The notes: generated by a model not told the origin, from the letters alone. A DNA stretch of 56,069 nt from an uncultured Bacteroidales bacterium (GCA_903959905.1 CAJBYO010000034.1:1-56069), one strand, 5' to 3'; numbered from the stretch's first letter, positions 25,075-33,982 are shown. Made by a program: numbers and translations.

Positions 25075-26268
25075 ATGAAAACAATTCTAATTTTTGCAGC
25101 TGCAATATTTTCCACAACTGCATTTTCTCAAATTTCTATTAGTAACACTACGAAACAAAATATTGATAATAATGGAATACAGCTTAAAAACACACCAGTT
25201 CAATTAATAGCGGAATATTTTAGTGCAAGTGTCATGACTGTATATGCTTATGACACTGTAAGACCACTTGCTGAGATAAATAACCCTACTAATGCAGACG
25301 CATATCCTTGGATTTCACCTGATGGATTGCGGTTGTATTATACAAGTGGTGCTAATGCGGACGGTTTAATGTTTACGCAGAGAGCGAATACAAGCAGTTA
25401 TTTTGATTCACCAACTTTAGTTCCAATTTCAATTTCATCGCCAAGTTCTTATTGGCTTTCGTCAGATGAGTTGGACGTGTACATTTGCACTTCCAACGAA
25501 CTTTATTATGCTCATCGCAATACGGTTTCATCATCATTTAATACACCTGTTTTGATTAACCTTACTGGTATTCCGTCATCTTCTATTAAAGGAGCATCTC
25601 TCAATACCGCTCAAAATGTACTTTTTGTTTGTGTGTTTTCAACACCATCAAAAATTGTTGAATTTGCGAGAACTTCTTCTACTTCATTCAATTATGTTAG
25701 AACTTTACCTGTTCCTTCAGGATATATTGCTCACCCAGGTCAACTTTCTAAAGATGAACTGACTTTCTTTTTCTCAGCATCATACAATGTAGGAAATGAT
25801 TTACTATATCAATTAACAAGAACCAGTCCGACAGATTCATTTACAATAAGTACATTCCAGCAAATACAGGGTATTAATGACACCTCTATGCTAGTTAATG
25901 GACAACCATCTATGTCTGACGGTTTGAATTGGGTAGCATTTATGAGATGCGGTACAATGAATTGGACTGCAAATGATTTATTCATTGCTAATAAGGGGCC
26001 TATCACTTCTGTTTTCAATCCATCCGAGGAGCAAATAAGTATATCCGTTTTTCCTAATCCTTCAAGCGGAAAATTCACTATTCAAATGGAAAATGCAAAA
26101 GGTAAGAATGCAGATAGCATGATTGAAATTTACAATGTATTTGGAGAAAAGGTTTTTCGACAACAAATATCAAAGAATATAGACGTTTCTTACTCTCCCA
26201 AAGGAATTTATTTTATAAAAATTTATGACGGAGTAAAAATTTATACAAGGAAAGTTGTGATACAGTGA
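25075..26268 (+). CDS. PD40-like beta-propeller protein with T9SS sorting domain (cassette 2)
   Basis: 397 residues. Signal peptide ILIFAAAIFSTTAFSQ, then repeated strands such as AYPWISPDGLRLYYTSG and SSYWLSSDELDVYICTS, the WD40-like PD40 pattern (SxDGxxLYF). The last 80 residues are a T9SS sorting domain (ISVFPNPSSGKFTI, ending YTRKVVIQ). AT-rich and alone between two attC-like sites. Exported and probably surface bound; ligand unknown. Confidence 0.75.
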   Translation: MKTILIFAAAIFSTTAFSQISISNTTKQNIDNNGIQLKNTPVQLIAEYFSASVMTVYAYDTVRPLAEINNPTNADAYPWISPDGLRLYYTSGANADGLMFTQRANTSSYFDSPTLVPISISSPSSYWLSSDELDVYICTSNELYYAHRNTVSSSFNTPVLINLTGIPSSSIKGASLNTAQNVLFVCVFSTPSKIVEFARTSSTSFNYVRTLPVPSGYIAHPGQLSKDELTFFFSASYNVGNDLLYQLTRTSPTDSFTISTFQQIQGINDTSMLVNGQPSMSDGLNWVAFMRCGTMNWTANDLFIANKGPITSVFNPSEEQISISVFPNPSSGKFTIQMENAKGKNADSMIEIYNVFGEKVFRQQISKNIDVSYSPKGIYFIKIYDGVKIYTRKVVIQ

Positions 26269-26303
26269 CAACCCTTTACCAATGGACAGATAAGCAAACC
26301 TGC

Positions 26304-26434
26304 CCATAACGAACCGGCAGCCGAGCAATGCGGGCGGTTTCCGGAGGCTGGCATTCACCAAACTTACAAATGATAGAAGGAAGCAAAGATAAGAACAAGT
26401 AAACCCCGCACTGCGGCTGCCGGCGGGGCGTAAT
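26304..26434 (+). other. attC-like site after cassette 2
   Basis: R'' CCATAAC (26304-26310) is the exact complement of GTTATGG at the start of cassette 2. L'' CCGGCAGCCG (26314-26323) pairs perfectly with CGGCTGCCGG (26414-26423). The right end reads GCGTAAT rather than GTTRRRY, so R' seems lost or is a junction scar. The 90-nt centre includes GGGCGGTTTCCGGA, GATA and ACAAGTAAA, which recur at 37078-37209. Confidence 0.55.
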
Positions 26435-26494
26435 CCCATCCTAAAGGAGACCCCTACCACTGTCTTCTCATTTAATTAAGCATAAATCCCGTCC

Positions 26495-26525
26495 TTTATA
26501 ACTCACCATTGTGACACTACTTTCG
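26495..26525 (+). promoter_or_regulatory. Late promoter 3 (GTCCTTTAT / TACTTTCG)
   Basis: TTTA at 26495-26498, 19 nt, TACTTTCG at 26518-26525, then TGTC and the ATG at 26530. An inverted repeat TGACAC/GTGTCA (26512-26517, 26525-26530) brackets the -7 box and touches the start codon, so a dedicated regulator may act here. Confidence 0.6.
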
Positions 26526-26529
26526 TGTC

Positions 26530-27282
26530 ATGATTGATGTGTATTATCCATATTTCGAACGAGAAGCCGCCTGGGAAGAATTGCGGTATTCGCTTCGCTC
26601 CATTGAAAAGCATTTCCAATTTGAGTTTCGTGTTGTGATCGTTGGTGATCTGCCCCGTTGGATTGATCCCCGATCCATCCTTTACATTCCGCATGAAAGG
26701 GTAGAAGGTATCCAGGAGAATACCCTGTATGATGCCATCACGAAACAACTTCTTTTCAATGCCCATCCGGACACCTCGCTTCACTTCATCCGGATGTACG
26801 ATGACATTTACCTGCTCAAGGATGTATCGCTCATCGACTTTGGATTCAAGGCCATGTATGGCTTTGATGATGTGCCTCAGCGACAGGGTACCTGGTGGGA
26901 TCAGCTTTACCATACCCTTTCATTGCTTCGCAGCAAGGGGTACAAAGGCTGGAACACGGAGACCCACCTGCCGGAACTGTTCAACAAAGAGAAAATGCAA
27001 TGGATTATCTCTGCTTACGGTGCCCTTGAGAACCGTCTGCTGACTTCATCATTGTACTTTAACACATTCTATCCCTTTGCCTTGCCCATTCTTTTCTGCA
27101 AGGATTTCGCCATCCAGTTTTATGACAACACCGTTGGGCCTTATTATGACAGCTCCGAGGGTGATCTGCTTGCCAAATGTGACGGGAAAACCTACCTCAA
27201 CCACAATAATGCAGGGTTGAACGCCAACCTTAAATCATTCATCTCCGCCTGTTTTCCTGACAAATCCCGGTTTGAATTATGA
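26530..27282 (+). CDS. Stealth-like glycosyltransferase (sugar-phosphate transferase type)
   Basis: 250 residues. MIDVYYPYFEREAAWEELRYSLRSIEKH at the start, then ILYIPHERV, the acidic motif FIRMYDDIYLL (about 87-97) that resembles the conserved NDD segment of Stealth/capsular phosphotransferases, and WNTETHLPELFNKEKMQ (a His-Pro-like CR3 segment). First of three glycosyltransferase-like genes; its TGA overlaps the next ATG (ATGA at 27279). GC content is like the phage core and it is driven by late promoter 3, so it appears to be a phage gene. It may glycosylate virion protein or DNA; target unknown. Confidence 0.6.
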   Translation: MIDVYYPYFEREAAWEELRYSLRSIEKHFQFEFRVVIVGDLPRWIDPRSILYIPHERVEGIQENTLYDAITKQLLFNAHPDTSLHFIRMYDDIYLLKDVSLIDFGFKAMYGFDDVPQRQGTWWDQLYHTLSLLRSKGYKGWNTETHLPELFNKEKMQWIISAYGALENRLLTSSLYFNTFYPFALPILFCKDFAIQFYDNTVGPYYDSSEGDLLAKCDGKTYLNHNNAGLNANLKSFISACFPDKSRFEL

Positions 27283-28709
27283 ACATCGCCAAACTCATCC
27301 TGCATTACAACACCCCTGAGCTTACGCTCAGCCTGTGTGCCATGGTTCCGGATGCCATCGTCATTGACAATGGCTCGGACATTGACATGCGAACGCTTTT
27401 ACCCTCTGAACGGGTCATGCGGTTTGAATCAAACAAAGGCTTTACCGCCAACTGGAACCGGGCGATCAAAAAGATCATGAAACATGATGCCGGGTATTAC
27501 CAGGCGTTCTGGCTGATGAACTCAGACATTGAAATTGGCCTGATATCCATTCAGCGCATGGAACAACTGATGCAGGAGCATCCTTATTCCATGGTCACTC
27601 CTTCGTACAACTGCTGGATGAAGCAGTGTAAAAACAATGGTTCCCCCGGGATCCGGCAGGTCAAATGCATTGAATTTACCGCTCCTGTAATTCGCCGGGA
27701 TGTTTTTGACTCCATCGGGTTCTTTGATGAGCGGTTCTCCAAGGGTTACGGGGTTGAATTTGACTGGTCCCTGCGGATGCAGGCTGCCGGGCTCCTGCAG
27801 TATTGTGATGATCAGTCATTCTTTTATCATGTTGGTCAGCGGACCATTCACCTTCATTCAACCCTTATGGAATATGAATCCCTGGCTAAGGCTGAACTCC
27901 ATGAAGGCATGGAGTTCAAGTATGGCCCTGACTGGAAAGCCCGGATCATGGCAAGCCTGGATGTCTTCAATGAAAAGCCATCTAAAAAGCGGGTGGCGGT
28001 GTACACCACCATCTTCGGGGATTATAACCACCTGCTGCCGGTCATGCGGCAAACTGTTCAAGCTGATTTCTACTGCATCACAGACAACCTGGACATTGAC
28101 CAGGGAACTACCGGTCGGCCGGCAGGGCAGGGGCACCGGTGGAAGATCATCCCGGTGGACTATCCTTCCCGGGACCTGCCCTCCAGGCTGCGGGCAAAGT
28201 TTTTCAAGCTGTTCCCCTGGGAAGCCTATACGCTGGACCAGTACGATATCATGATCTACATTGACGGCTCCATCGGGATCACTTCCCCTGATTTCGTCAG
28301 GCACTGCCTTGACTCCCTGGGTGATTCAGACATGGCACTGTACGCACATCCGGTTCGCAACTGCATCTACGATGAAGCGGTGGCCTCAAAACCGCTGGTG
28401 AAATACCTGGGTCAGAACATTGACGGGCAGATATCTTATTACAATTCAATCTATCCCCGGCATGGCGGACTGTTTGCCTGTGGGGTGATGGTTCGCCGTA
28501 TTCAATCCCTTGCCCTGCGTGACCTGATGGGTAAATGGTGGTGGGAGATCCTCAAATGGACCTACCAGGACCAGTTAAGCTTCCCGGTGGTGTGCAAGTT
28601 GTCAAAGTTCACTCCCGGAATCATTCCTGGCAATCAGAACAAGAATGAGTTCTTTAAGATCTTCTGGCATGATGACCTGGTCATTGGCCCTCAAATTACC
28701 AACTCATGA
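27279..28709 (+). CDS. Two-domain glycosyltransferase (GT2 + DUF616-like)
   Basis: 476 residues. Residues 1-230 are a GT-A domain of the rhamnosyltransferase-like GT2 type: ILHYNTPELTLSL, IVIDNGSDID, NKGFTANWNRAI, FWLMNSDIEI (metal-binding S-D) and GFFDERFSKGYGVEFDWSLR. Residues 235-476 look like a DUF616/TOD1-like glycosyltransferase: VAVYTTIFGDYNHLLPV, RAKFFKLFPWEAY, YDIMIYIDGSI and a final FFKIFWHDDLVIG. Coupled by ATGA overlaps to both neighbours. A bifunctional enzyme adding two sugars is plausible. Confidence 0.75.
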   Translation: MNIAKLILHYNTPELTLSLCAMVPDAIVIDNGSDIDMRTLLPSERVMRFESNKGFTANWNRAIKKIMKHDAGYYQAFWLMNSDIEIGLISIQRMEQLMQEHPYSMVTPSYNCWMKQCKNNGSPGIRQVKCIEFTAPVIRRDVFDSIGFFDERFSKGYGVEFDWSLRMQAAGLLQYCDDQSFFYHVGQRTIHLHSTLMEYESLAKAELHEGMEFKYGPDWKARIMASLDVFNEKPSKKRVAVYTTIFGDYNHLLPVMRQTVQADFYCITDNLDIDQGTTGRPAGQGHRWKIIPVDYPSRDLPSRLRAKFFKLFPWEAYTLDQYDIMIYIDGSIGITSPDFVRHCLDSLGDSDMALYAHPVRNCIYDEAVASKPLVKYLGQNIDGQISYYNSIYPRHGGLFACGVMVRRIQSLALRDLMGKWWWEILKWTYQDQLSFPVVCKLSKFTPGIIPGNQNKNEFFKIFWHDDLVIGPQITNS

Positions 28710-29422
28710 CAATCAATGTTTTAATGCCCGTTTTTGCAACTCCCGTTGAATGGGTCCAGGAAGCAGTAAAATCCATCATCGCCCAATCGTACGATGAGCA
28801 TAATTTTATCATTGTTGATGATAATAACCCAAGGGGAGCATTGACGGACTATTTGTATAGCCTTACAGAAGTATGCCATTGCATCAATATCGTACGCACA
28901 AAAGAAAATAAGGGCATTGCTGCAGCACTCAATTATGGTTTGCAATTTTGTCATGGTGATCTAATCGTTCGCATGGATGCAGACGATATCGCCCGACCGG
29001 ATCTGCTCAAACGTCATAATGAATTTTTCACTGCTCATCCTGACAGGCATATTTGCGGAGTGCAAATTCATCTTTTCAATGAAATCACAGAATGGTTTAG
29101 CAACCATCCCTCGGAAATAACCAGAGCCCGGGCATTTGCAATGCCTGGTCACTGGTTTGTCAATCACCCGGGTATCGCTTTCCGCATGAATACCATCAAT
29201 AAAATTGGGGGATATGGAGCTACACCTTCGAACCTGGCCGAGGATTACGCCCTGTGGGTTAAGTTCCTTTGCTCAGGCTACTCGATTTACAACCAGCAAG
29301 AGGTTCTGATGGATTACCGGGTACATCCAAAGTCCTTTTCATTCGCGCCGGATCGCAAATCTCCCGAGTGGCACGCATTCCTTAAACAACAAAAAGACCT
29401 ACTCAATGAACAACGAAATTAA
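28706..29422 (+). CDS. Family 2 glycosyltransferase
   Basis: 238 residues with all GT2 hallmarks: VLMPVFATPVEWVQEAVKSI, FIIVDDNNP (nucleotide-binding Asp), NKGIAAALNYGL, LIVRMDADDIARPD (DxD metal site) and GGYGATPSNLAEDYALWVKF (catalytic ED). Third gene of the glycosyltransferase run. It overlaps the following small gene by 17 nt, tying the run into the same operon as the terminase. Confidence 0.88.
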   Translation: MTINVLMPVFATPVEWVQEAVKSIIAQSYDEHNFIIVDDNNPRGALTDYLYSLTEVCHCINIVRTKENKGIAAALNYGLQFCHGDLIVRMDADDIARPDLLKRHNEFFTAHPDRHICGVQIHLFNEITEWFSNHPSEITRARAFAMPGHWFVNHPGIAFRMNTINKIGGYGATPSNLAEDYALWVKFLCSGYSIYNQQEVLMDYRVHPKSFSFAPDRKSPEWHAFLKQQKDLLNEQRN

Positions 29423-30083
29423 ATCCTGGCTTGATTCTGACCGTGACTTTGAATCCGGTGTGCAACTATACTGGGAATTCGGGCACAGCCATAACCTGAA
29501 ACGAATTCTTCAGCGAAGTGAAAATTGCCCGGAAACCCTGGCAACTCTCGTTTATGAACTATCGCAGCTTCTTGATGTTCCCATGGAAGAAAAACATAAA
29601 AGAGGTAGTACTCCCTTTTTGTCCCCTGTTTCTGCCCCCCTTGATAATCCGGTACTTGCAACCTCTCATATAGATTCTGCCAATGACCGGGTACTGTTTG
29701 AACAGATCAAGGAGAAGCTCAAATACCGTGATATTTGCCATGCCATGCTGAGCGATGAGAAGCAAACAGAAGAACAGCGCAGGGTTAACGCCCTGCTGAT
29801 CCTGGACCTGTCGGACCAGATCACAGAGGATTATGAGCGCCATGAACACTTCAAAAAGCACAACGTGCTGCCCCCGGCGAAGGTTCCTGTTCAACCGGTC
29901 GCACAATGCCAGGTACCTGAAGCGGAACTTGCAGACAGAAAGAAGGAAATATCAAACATTCGCTCAAAGATCTCATTCTACAAAAAGAAGGTGAAGGATC
30001 TGGCACCGGGGCACAAAGCAGAATATAACGCTTCGCTCGTTCTGGTATGGCAGAAAGCCCTGGAAGAACTACTTGCGAAATAA
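29406..30083 (+). CDS. Phage protein upstream of terminase, unknown
   Basis: 225 residues, acidic and mainly helical. The middle has EQIKEKLKYRDICHAMLSDEKQTEEQRRVNALLILDLSDQI and the end a basic helix ISFYKKKVKDLAPGHKAEYNASLVLVWQKALEELL. It overlaps the third glycosyltransferase gene by 17 nt and precedes the PLD-like gene by 3 nt. No family recognised; the location suggests a role in packaging or early assembly. Confidence 0.5.
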   Translation: MNNEIKSWLDSDRDFESGVQLYWEFGHSHNLKRILQRSENCPETLATLVYELSQLLDVPMEEKHKRGSTPFLSPVSAPLDNPVLATSHIDSANDRVLFEQIKEKLKYRDICHAMLSDEKQTEEQRRVNALLILDLSDQITEDYERHEHFKKHNVLPPAKVPVQPVAQCQVPEAELADRKKEISNIRSKISFYKKKVKDLAPGHKAEYNASLVLVWQKALEELLAK

Positions 30084-30086
30084 CCG

Positions 30087-30677
30087 ATGGCACTGTTCAC
30101 AATCACCGACCTGAAAGAAAAGAAACAGCTTCATAAATCAGTGGCCATGTCACTGGTGACCAGGCAGCGCTTTGCCATTGGTAAGGTTGGCTCAACACTG
30201 GAAAATACCATAGGGATTATTCCGGAAGGTGAAACCGTGACCTTTGCTTCAATGGGTGAATGGTCAACCCATGACCTGCTGTTTCACCTGCTGGCCCAGA
30301 CCGGGCCGGCCGAGGTGTTGTTCACAACCTGGTCAATCTCTGAATTCGCCATCAGGCAACTGTATGATTTCGTTCAGTCCGGACTGATCACGCGGCTGTC
30401 GGGAATCTTCGATTACCGCAACGGAATCCATAAGCCCGCCGAGTTGCAGTTCCTCAAACAGATCACTGCCAACATCAAGCCTGCCAAGTGTCATGCGAAG
30501 GTCACGGTAATCAGAAATGAATCATGGGGGATCGCCATTGTCGGTTCAGCCAACTATACCCGTAACCCGCGCATTGAAGCCGGTAACATCTTCAACTCGT
30601 TAGAGGTTGCGGATTTTCATAAATCATGGATCATGAATGAACTCAATAATACCTCAGACTTTGAACGAGATGAATGA
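30087..30677 (+). CDS. Phospholipase D-like (half HKD) protein of packaging operon
   Basis: 196 residues. The segment CHAKVTVIRNESWGIAIVGS followed by ANYTRNPRIEAGN resembles one PLD/HKD half site (H-x-K, then GSxN), near residues 146-178. A single motif would need a dimer to make an active site, as in Nuc-type endonucleases. The aspartate of the full HKD is not obvious, so activity is uncertain. Its last 8 nt overlap the ATG of the next gene. Such proteins occur next to terminase genes of related phages as far as I recall. Confidence 0.6.
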   Translation: MALFTITDLKEKKQLHKSVAMSLVTRQRFAIGKVGSTLENTIGIIPEGETVTFASMGEWSTHDLLFHLLAQTGPAEVLFTTWSISEFAIRQLYDFVQSGLITRLSGIFDYRNGIHKPAELQFLKQITANIKPAKCHAKVTVIRNESWGIAIVGSANYTRNPRIEAGNIFNSLEVADFHKSWIMNELNNTSDFERDE

Positions 30678-30942
30678 ACAGTTGCTTGCACAGGTGGAAG
30701 AGATGGCCTCGCTGATGCTGGCCAAAGAAGATATTGCCATCATCCTTGACATTCCCCGGGATGATTTTCTGCATCGGCTGCTTGATCAGGATGGTGACAC
30801 GTATAAACGATTTCAGACCGGGCGGATGAAGACCATCGCCCAGGTCCGCAAATCTATTTTTGAACTCGCATCCAACGGATCTTCCCCGGCACAGACTGAG
30901 GCCATGAAGCTGATCCGCGATGCACAAATGATGGACATATGA
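30670..30942 (+). CDS. Small helix-turn-helix protein, candidate terminase small subunit part
   Basis: 90 residues from the ATG at 30670, which overlaps the previous stop by 8 nt (a longer start at 30637 is less likely). The segment LMLAKEDIAIILDIPRDDFLHRLLDQ looks like a helix-turn-helix of the resolvase/terminase type, followed by TIAQVRKSIFELASNGSSPAQTEAMKLI, similar to small terminase and DUF1804-like proteins. ATGA overlap with the next gene. Confidence 0.55.
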   Translation: MNEQLLAQVEEMASLMLAKEDIAIILDIPRDDFLHRLLDQDGDTYKRFQTGRMKTIAQVRKSIFELASNGSSPAQTEAMKLIRDAQMMDI

Positions 30943-31553
30943 AAACACTTGAGCAATCAACATCAACCGCACCGGACCGCATCCGGCTGCATTATGTCAG
31001 TGACCTGGCATTGAATGAGGAAGATACCAACATCAAGAAACGGTATGAAACAGCTCATGCGCTGATGTTGGATGAATTTGAAACGGATAAGGCCATTGTC
31101 TCCATCCTGGTCAAACGCTTTGACATATCAGTTCCGCAGGCTTACCGGGATCTGCTTGCTGCCAAGAATCTGTATGGGGGATTGCGCCAGCAGTCAAAGG
31201 AATCCATGCGATACATGGTGTCACAATGGGCCATCCTTATTTTCAAGAAGTCTGAACGAACCAACAATATCAAGGGGATGGAGAAGGCCCTTGAAAAGAT
31301 CACCCGGGCGAATAACCTGGATAAGGATGATCAGGATATCCCCGATGCATCCAAGATCCAGCCACCGGTGCAGTTGCTGCAGATCAACTTCTCATTCATC
31401 AACAGCCCGTTCTTTAAACTCATTGATGAAGCGACAAAGAAGGCAATATTCCTGCTCTATGATGAATTCATGAGCAAGGTTGAACTGTCACAGCTGGCAG
31501 ATTATACCGATATCTGGAAAGTGGATGAAACCCAACGACCGGCCAATGATTAG
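30939..31553 (+). CDS. Candidate terminase small subunit / accessory packaging protein
   Basis: 204 residues. A helical N-terminal half with a helix-turn-helix-like stretch (DKAIVSILVKRFDISVPQAYRDLLAAKNLYG) and a basic central helix (SKESMRYMVSQWAILIFKKSERTNNI), ending in a hydrophobic segment. It overlaps the large terminase gene by 8 nt and immediately precedes it, the usual position of a small subunit. Together with the 90-residue protein it may form a two-part DNA-recognition unit. Confidence 0.55.
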   Translation: MKTLEQSTSTAPDRIRLHYVSDLALNEEDTNIKKRYETAHALMLDEFETDKAIVSILVKRFDISVPQAYRDLLAAKNLYGGLRQQSKESMRYMVSQWAILIFKKSERTNNIKGMEKALEKITRANNLDKDDQDIPDASKIQPPVQLLQINFSFINSPFFKLIDEATKKAIFLLYDEFMSKVELSQLADYTDIWKVDETQRPAND

Positions 31554-33063
31554 AGTTGATGTTAACGATATCAGGCTGTCGCCGTTTTACAACGAGCCGC
31601 AGCTGGTCATTAAGACCTGCACCAAGCCGCACAAGATGTTCCTTGGAGGCCGTGGGGTAGGCAAGACCACTATCATTGCCGACCAGCTCATCGACTGCCT
31701 GGTTTCCATGCCCAGGGGAAAGGTGTCATTGAACGGCCTTACCTATTTCCATATCCGAACCAAATCACTTCCGCCGATCATTGATCACTGGGAGCGCAGG
31801 GGATTGTATCGCGGGATCCACTATTATGTCGGGATGAAGGCCCCGAAGAAGTTTGCCTGGCTTGAACCTTTTCAACCCCCGTTGGATTACACCAACTGCA
31901 TCCATTTCTTCAATGGTTTTGTCGTTGAGTTCAATTCCTTTGACCGGCCGGAAATGGCCCGGTCAGGAAGCTATGACTTCATGATCTTTGATGAATCCAC
32001 CAAGCTGAAGAAATCAGCCATTGACAGCGATGTGCTGCCGGCAAACCGGGGCAACAATGACCGCTTTGGCCATGTGCGGTTTCATCACGGCACCTTGTTC
32101 CTGGGTTCGCAGCCGCTCACCCCTGCAGGTGACTGGGTGTTTGATTATGAAACGCTGATGAATGAATTTCAGAATGAGTTCATGTTTGTCGAGGCAAGCG
32201 CCCGGTGCAATGAGTATATCCTGGGCCCGAGGTATTTTCGGGACCTTAAACGGGTGCTTCCTCAAATGATCTATGACATTGAAGTGGAGAATATCCGCAG
32301 GAAAAAGAACATCAACGGGTTCTATCCATCACTCAATGCTGCTTCGCATGGCTATTACGATTCATACAATTACTCGTTCTATGATTCCATTGGTCATGAC
32401 ATAGGGGAGCAGGGCACGGTTGACAGCAGGGGAGATGCAGACTGCTTTACTAACGAAGTGCTGTATGGCTCGTTTGATTTCGGTTCAACGCAGAACTGCA
32501 TGGTGGTAAGCCAGTGGCATCGAGCGCAGAATGAATTCCCGATCATCAAGAACTTTTATGTTGAGAATGAAACCCTCAAGGTATTGGTTGGCATGTTCAT
32601 CGACTATTACAGGCATCATGCAAACAAGCATATCAACCTGTATGGTGGCAGTGACGGGGTAAAGCGCAATGATGCATCATCCAGGCAGAGTTACTTTGAT
32701 GATGTGATCGAGCAGTTGAGCAAGGCCGGGTGGTCTGTTACCTTATGTGCTGAGCTGCATGAAATATCGCACATGGACAAGTTCATGTTCTGGCATAAGT
32801 TCCTGGCCAATGATATGCCTGGTGTTCCCTTGTTCAGGATCAACATGAACAACGCGCAGGAAACGTATGTGTCCATGGATGCAGCGCCCATCATGCCAAC
32901 TGAATTTAAAAAGGATAAGTCTTCTGAGCGCAAGACGGATCAGCCCCGTTGGAAGGCAACAGATCTGAGCGATGCGGTGGATAACCTCTACTACTGGATG
33001 TTTTATCAAAGTCTGAATAACATGGAACCTGCCCATGATATGATGTTCCTGGGCAAGCAGTAA
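31546..33063 (+). CDS. Phage terminase large subunit
   Basis: 505 residues from the ATG at 31546, which overlaps the previous stop by 8 nt (a start 22 codons earlier is less likely). The ATPase domain has Walker A GGRGVGKTT (34-42) and Walker B YDFMIFDEST (near 145-154). The C-terminal nuclease domain begins with YGSFDFGSTQNC (metal-binding Asp) and has YGGSDGVKRND and TDLSDAVDNLYYW (closing acidic residue) in RNase H-like order. It cuts and packages DNA at the portal. It is unusual that it lies 10 kb after the capsid gene and 11 kb before the portal gene. Confidence 0.88.
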   Translation: MIRVDVNDIRLSPFYNEPQLVIKTCTKPHKMFLGGRGVGKTTIIADQLIDCLVSMPRGKVSLNGLTYFHIRTKSLPPIIDHWERRGLYRGIHYYVGMKAPKKFAWLEPFQPPLDYTNCIHFFNGFVVEFNSFDRPEMARSGSYDFMIFDESTKLKKSAIDSDVLPANRGNNDRFGHVRFHHGTLFLGSQPLTPAGDWVFDYETLMNEFQNEFMFVEASARCNEYILGPRYFRDLKRVLPQMIYDIEVENIRRKKNINGFYPSLNAASHGYYDSYNYSFYDSIGHDIGEQGTVDSRGDADCFTNEVLYGSFDFGSTQNCMVVSQWHRAQNEFPIIKNFYVENETLKVLVGMFIDYYRHHANKHINLYGGSDGVKRNDASSRQSYFDDVIEQLSKAGWSVTLCAELHEISHMDKFMFWHKFLANDMPGVPLFRINMNNAQETYVSMDAAPIMPTEFKKDKSSERKTDQPRWKATDLSDAVDNLYYWMFYQSLNNMEPAHDMMFLGKQ

Positions 33064-33521
33064 TAAACCTCCCTTTCCTTTTCCCTTTTCTGTATAAGCA
33101 AAGAGTTAAATGAACTGGTGTAATGTATTAACAGTACATTACTTATAGTTTATATATCTTATATAGGTAAATAAGGTATATGCTGATAGGGGAGCATATG
33201 CAACGTAGGGGAGCAGCCCTGTTACAGGCTGTTTGCGTGTTGTTTTACACCCCTGCAATGCAATTGTATGCCCTTTTAAGCTTCAACAGCACAATATCTT
33301 TGTAAAGTGTTGATATGGTGTTACTTTGTGTTGCCATTCCCGTAATGCCTTATTCATATATCCCTGCAAATTGTGATTTTTGGCACCTCCGAGGCCATAG
33401 GGCGGGGCGTGCTCTACTGAGAGTTAAAAGTTATCCACGGCGATTTCGCCGCGGATAATGCCCTATAACAGTGTACATTATCATTTTTTTGATGATAATG
33501 ACATTTTTACAGGGCAGGGAA

Positions 33522-33555
33522 CTACTTTTCTCTTTGATAGTAAAGAGCAAAGTAG
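33522..33555 (+). repeat. A/T hairpin module, copy 1
   Basis: CTACTTT...AAAGTAG outside CTCTTT...AAAGAG. Same length and place as the other five copies but with different bases that still pair, followed by CAAAAGAGAAAGC. Confidence 0.6.
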
Positions 33556-33606
33556 CAAAAGAGAAAGCTCACCCGACACCATCTCAGGGTCCAACCTAAA
33601 GGCAAC

Positions 33607-33635
33607 GCTTTTTCTTTGAACGCCAAAGAAAAAGC
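33607..33635 (+). repeat. A/T hairpin module, copy 2
   Basis: GCTTTTTCTTTG and CAAAGAAAAAGC, perfect 12-bp arms with a 5-nt loop, followed by TTGGCAAAAAGAAA. Confidence 0.75.
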
Positions 33636-33919
33636 TTGGCAAAAAGAAACCGAACTGCACACTCCATTATATTGCGCCTGCTGCTCTCCACATGGTTACT
33701 AAGGCAACCATGATCGGAACATAGTTTAATATCAACCCTAATCAGGCATCCTTTTACGATCATCGTCATTGCACATTAGCATCTACTCTTCCGCTTCACT
33801 CCCGATCCGATAAGTAATTATGCTGAATTCCTCTGAGCTTCCGTAAGCGGTGCTATGCTAATACTCGACAATCGGAAGTTAACTACACCGACATGGCCCG
33901 GGAAGGACCGGGCTTGGAA

Positions 33920-33982
33920 CTGTCAAGGGCTAAGTTTCATGTATTCAGATTGAAAATACAATCTGACCTACACCCTTGGACA
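33920..33982 (+). ncRNA. Structured leader element, copy a
   Basis: P4: TGTCAAGGG (33921-33929) with CCCTT(G)GACA (to 33982, one bulge). P5: CAGATTG (33946-33952) with CAATCTG (33959-33965), loop AAAATA; the closing G-C is swapped to C-G in copies b-d, a compensatory change. Conserved unpaired words ATGTATT before P5 and ACCTACA after. Located 72 nt upstream of the ATG at 34055. Confidence 0.65.

Larger units (their letters stand above)
33064..33918. other. Long non-coding stretch rich in hairpins after terminase
   Basis: No credible gene. Palindromes: GTAATGTA/TACATTAC (33121-33143), TTATCC-CGGCGA/TCGCCG-CGGATAA (about 33432-33460), ATTATCAT/ATGATAAT (about 33477-33500), plus two A/T hairpins listed separately. 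TAGGGGAGCA occurs twice (near 33187 and 33206). The stretch CTCCATTATATTGCGCC onwards to 33890 has further short inverted repeats (CTTCCG/CGGAAG). It may hold a small RNA or regulatory DNA for the accessory zone. Confidence 0.5.
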
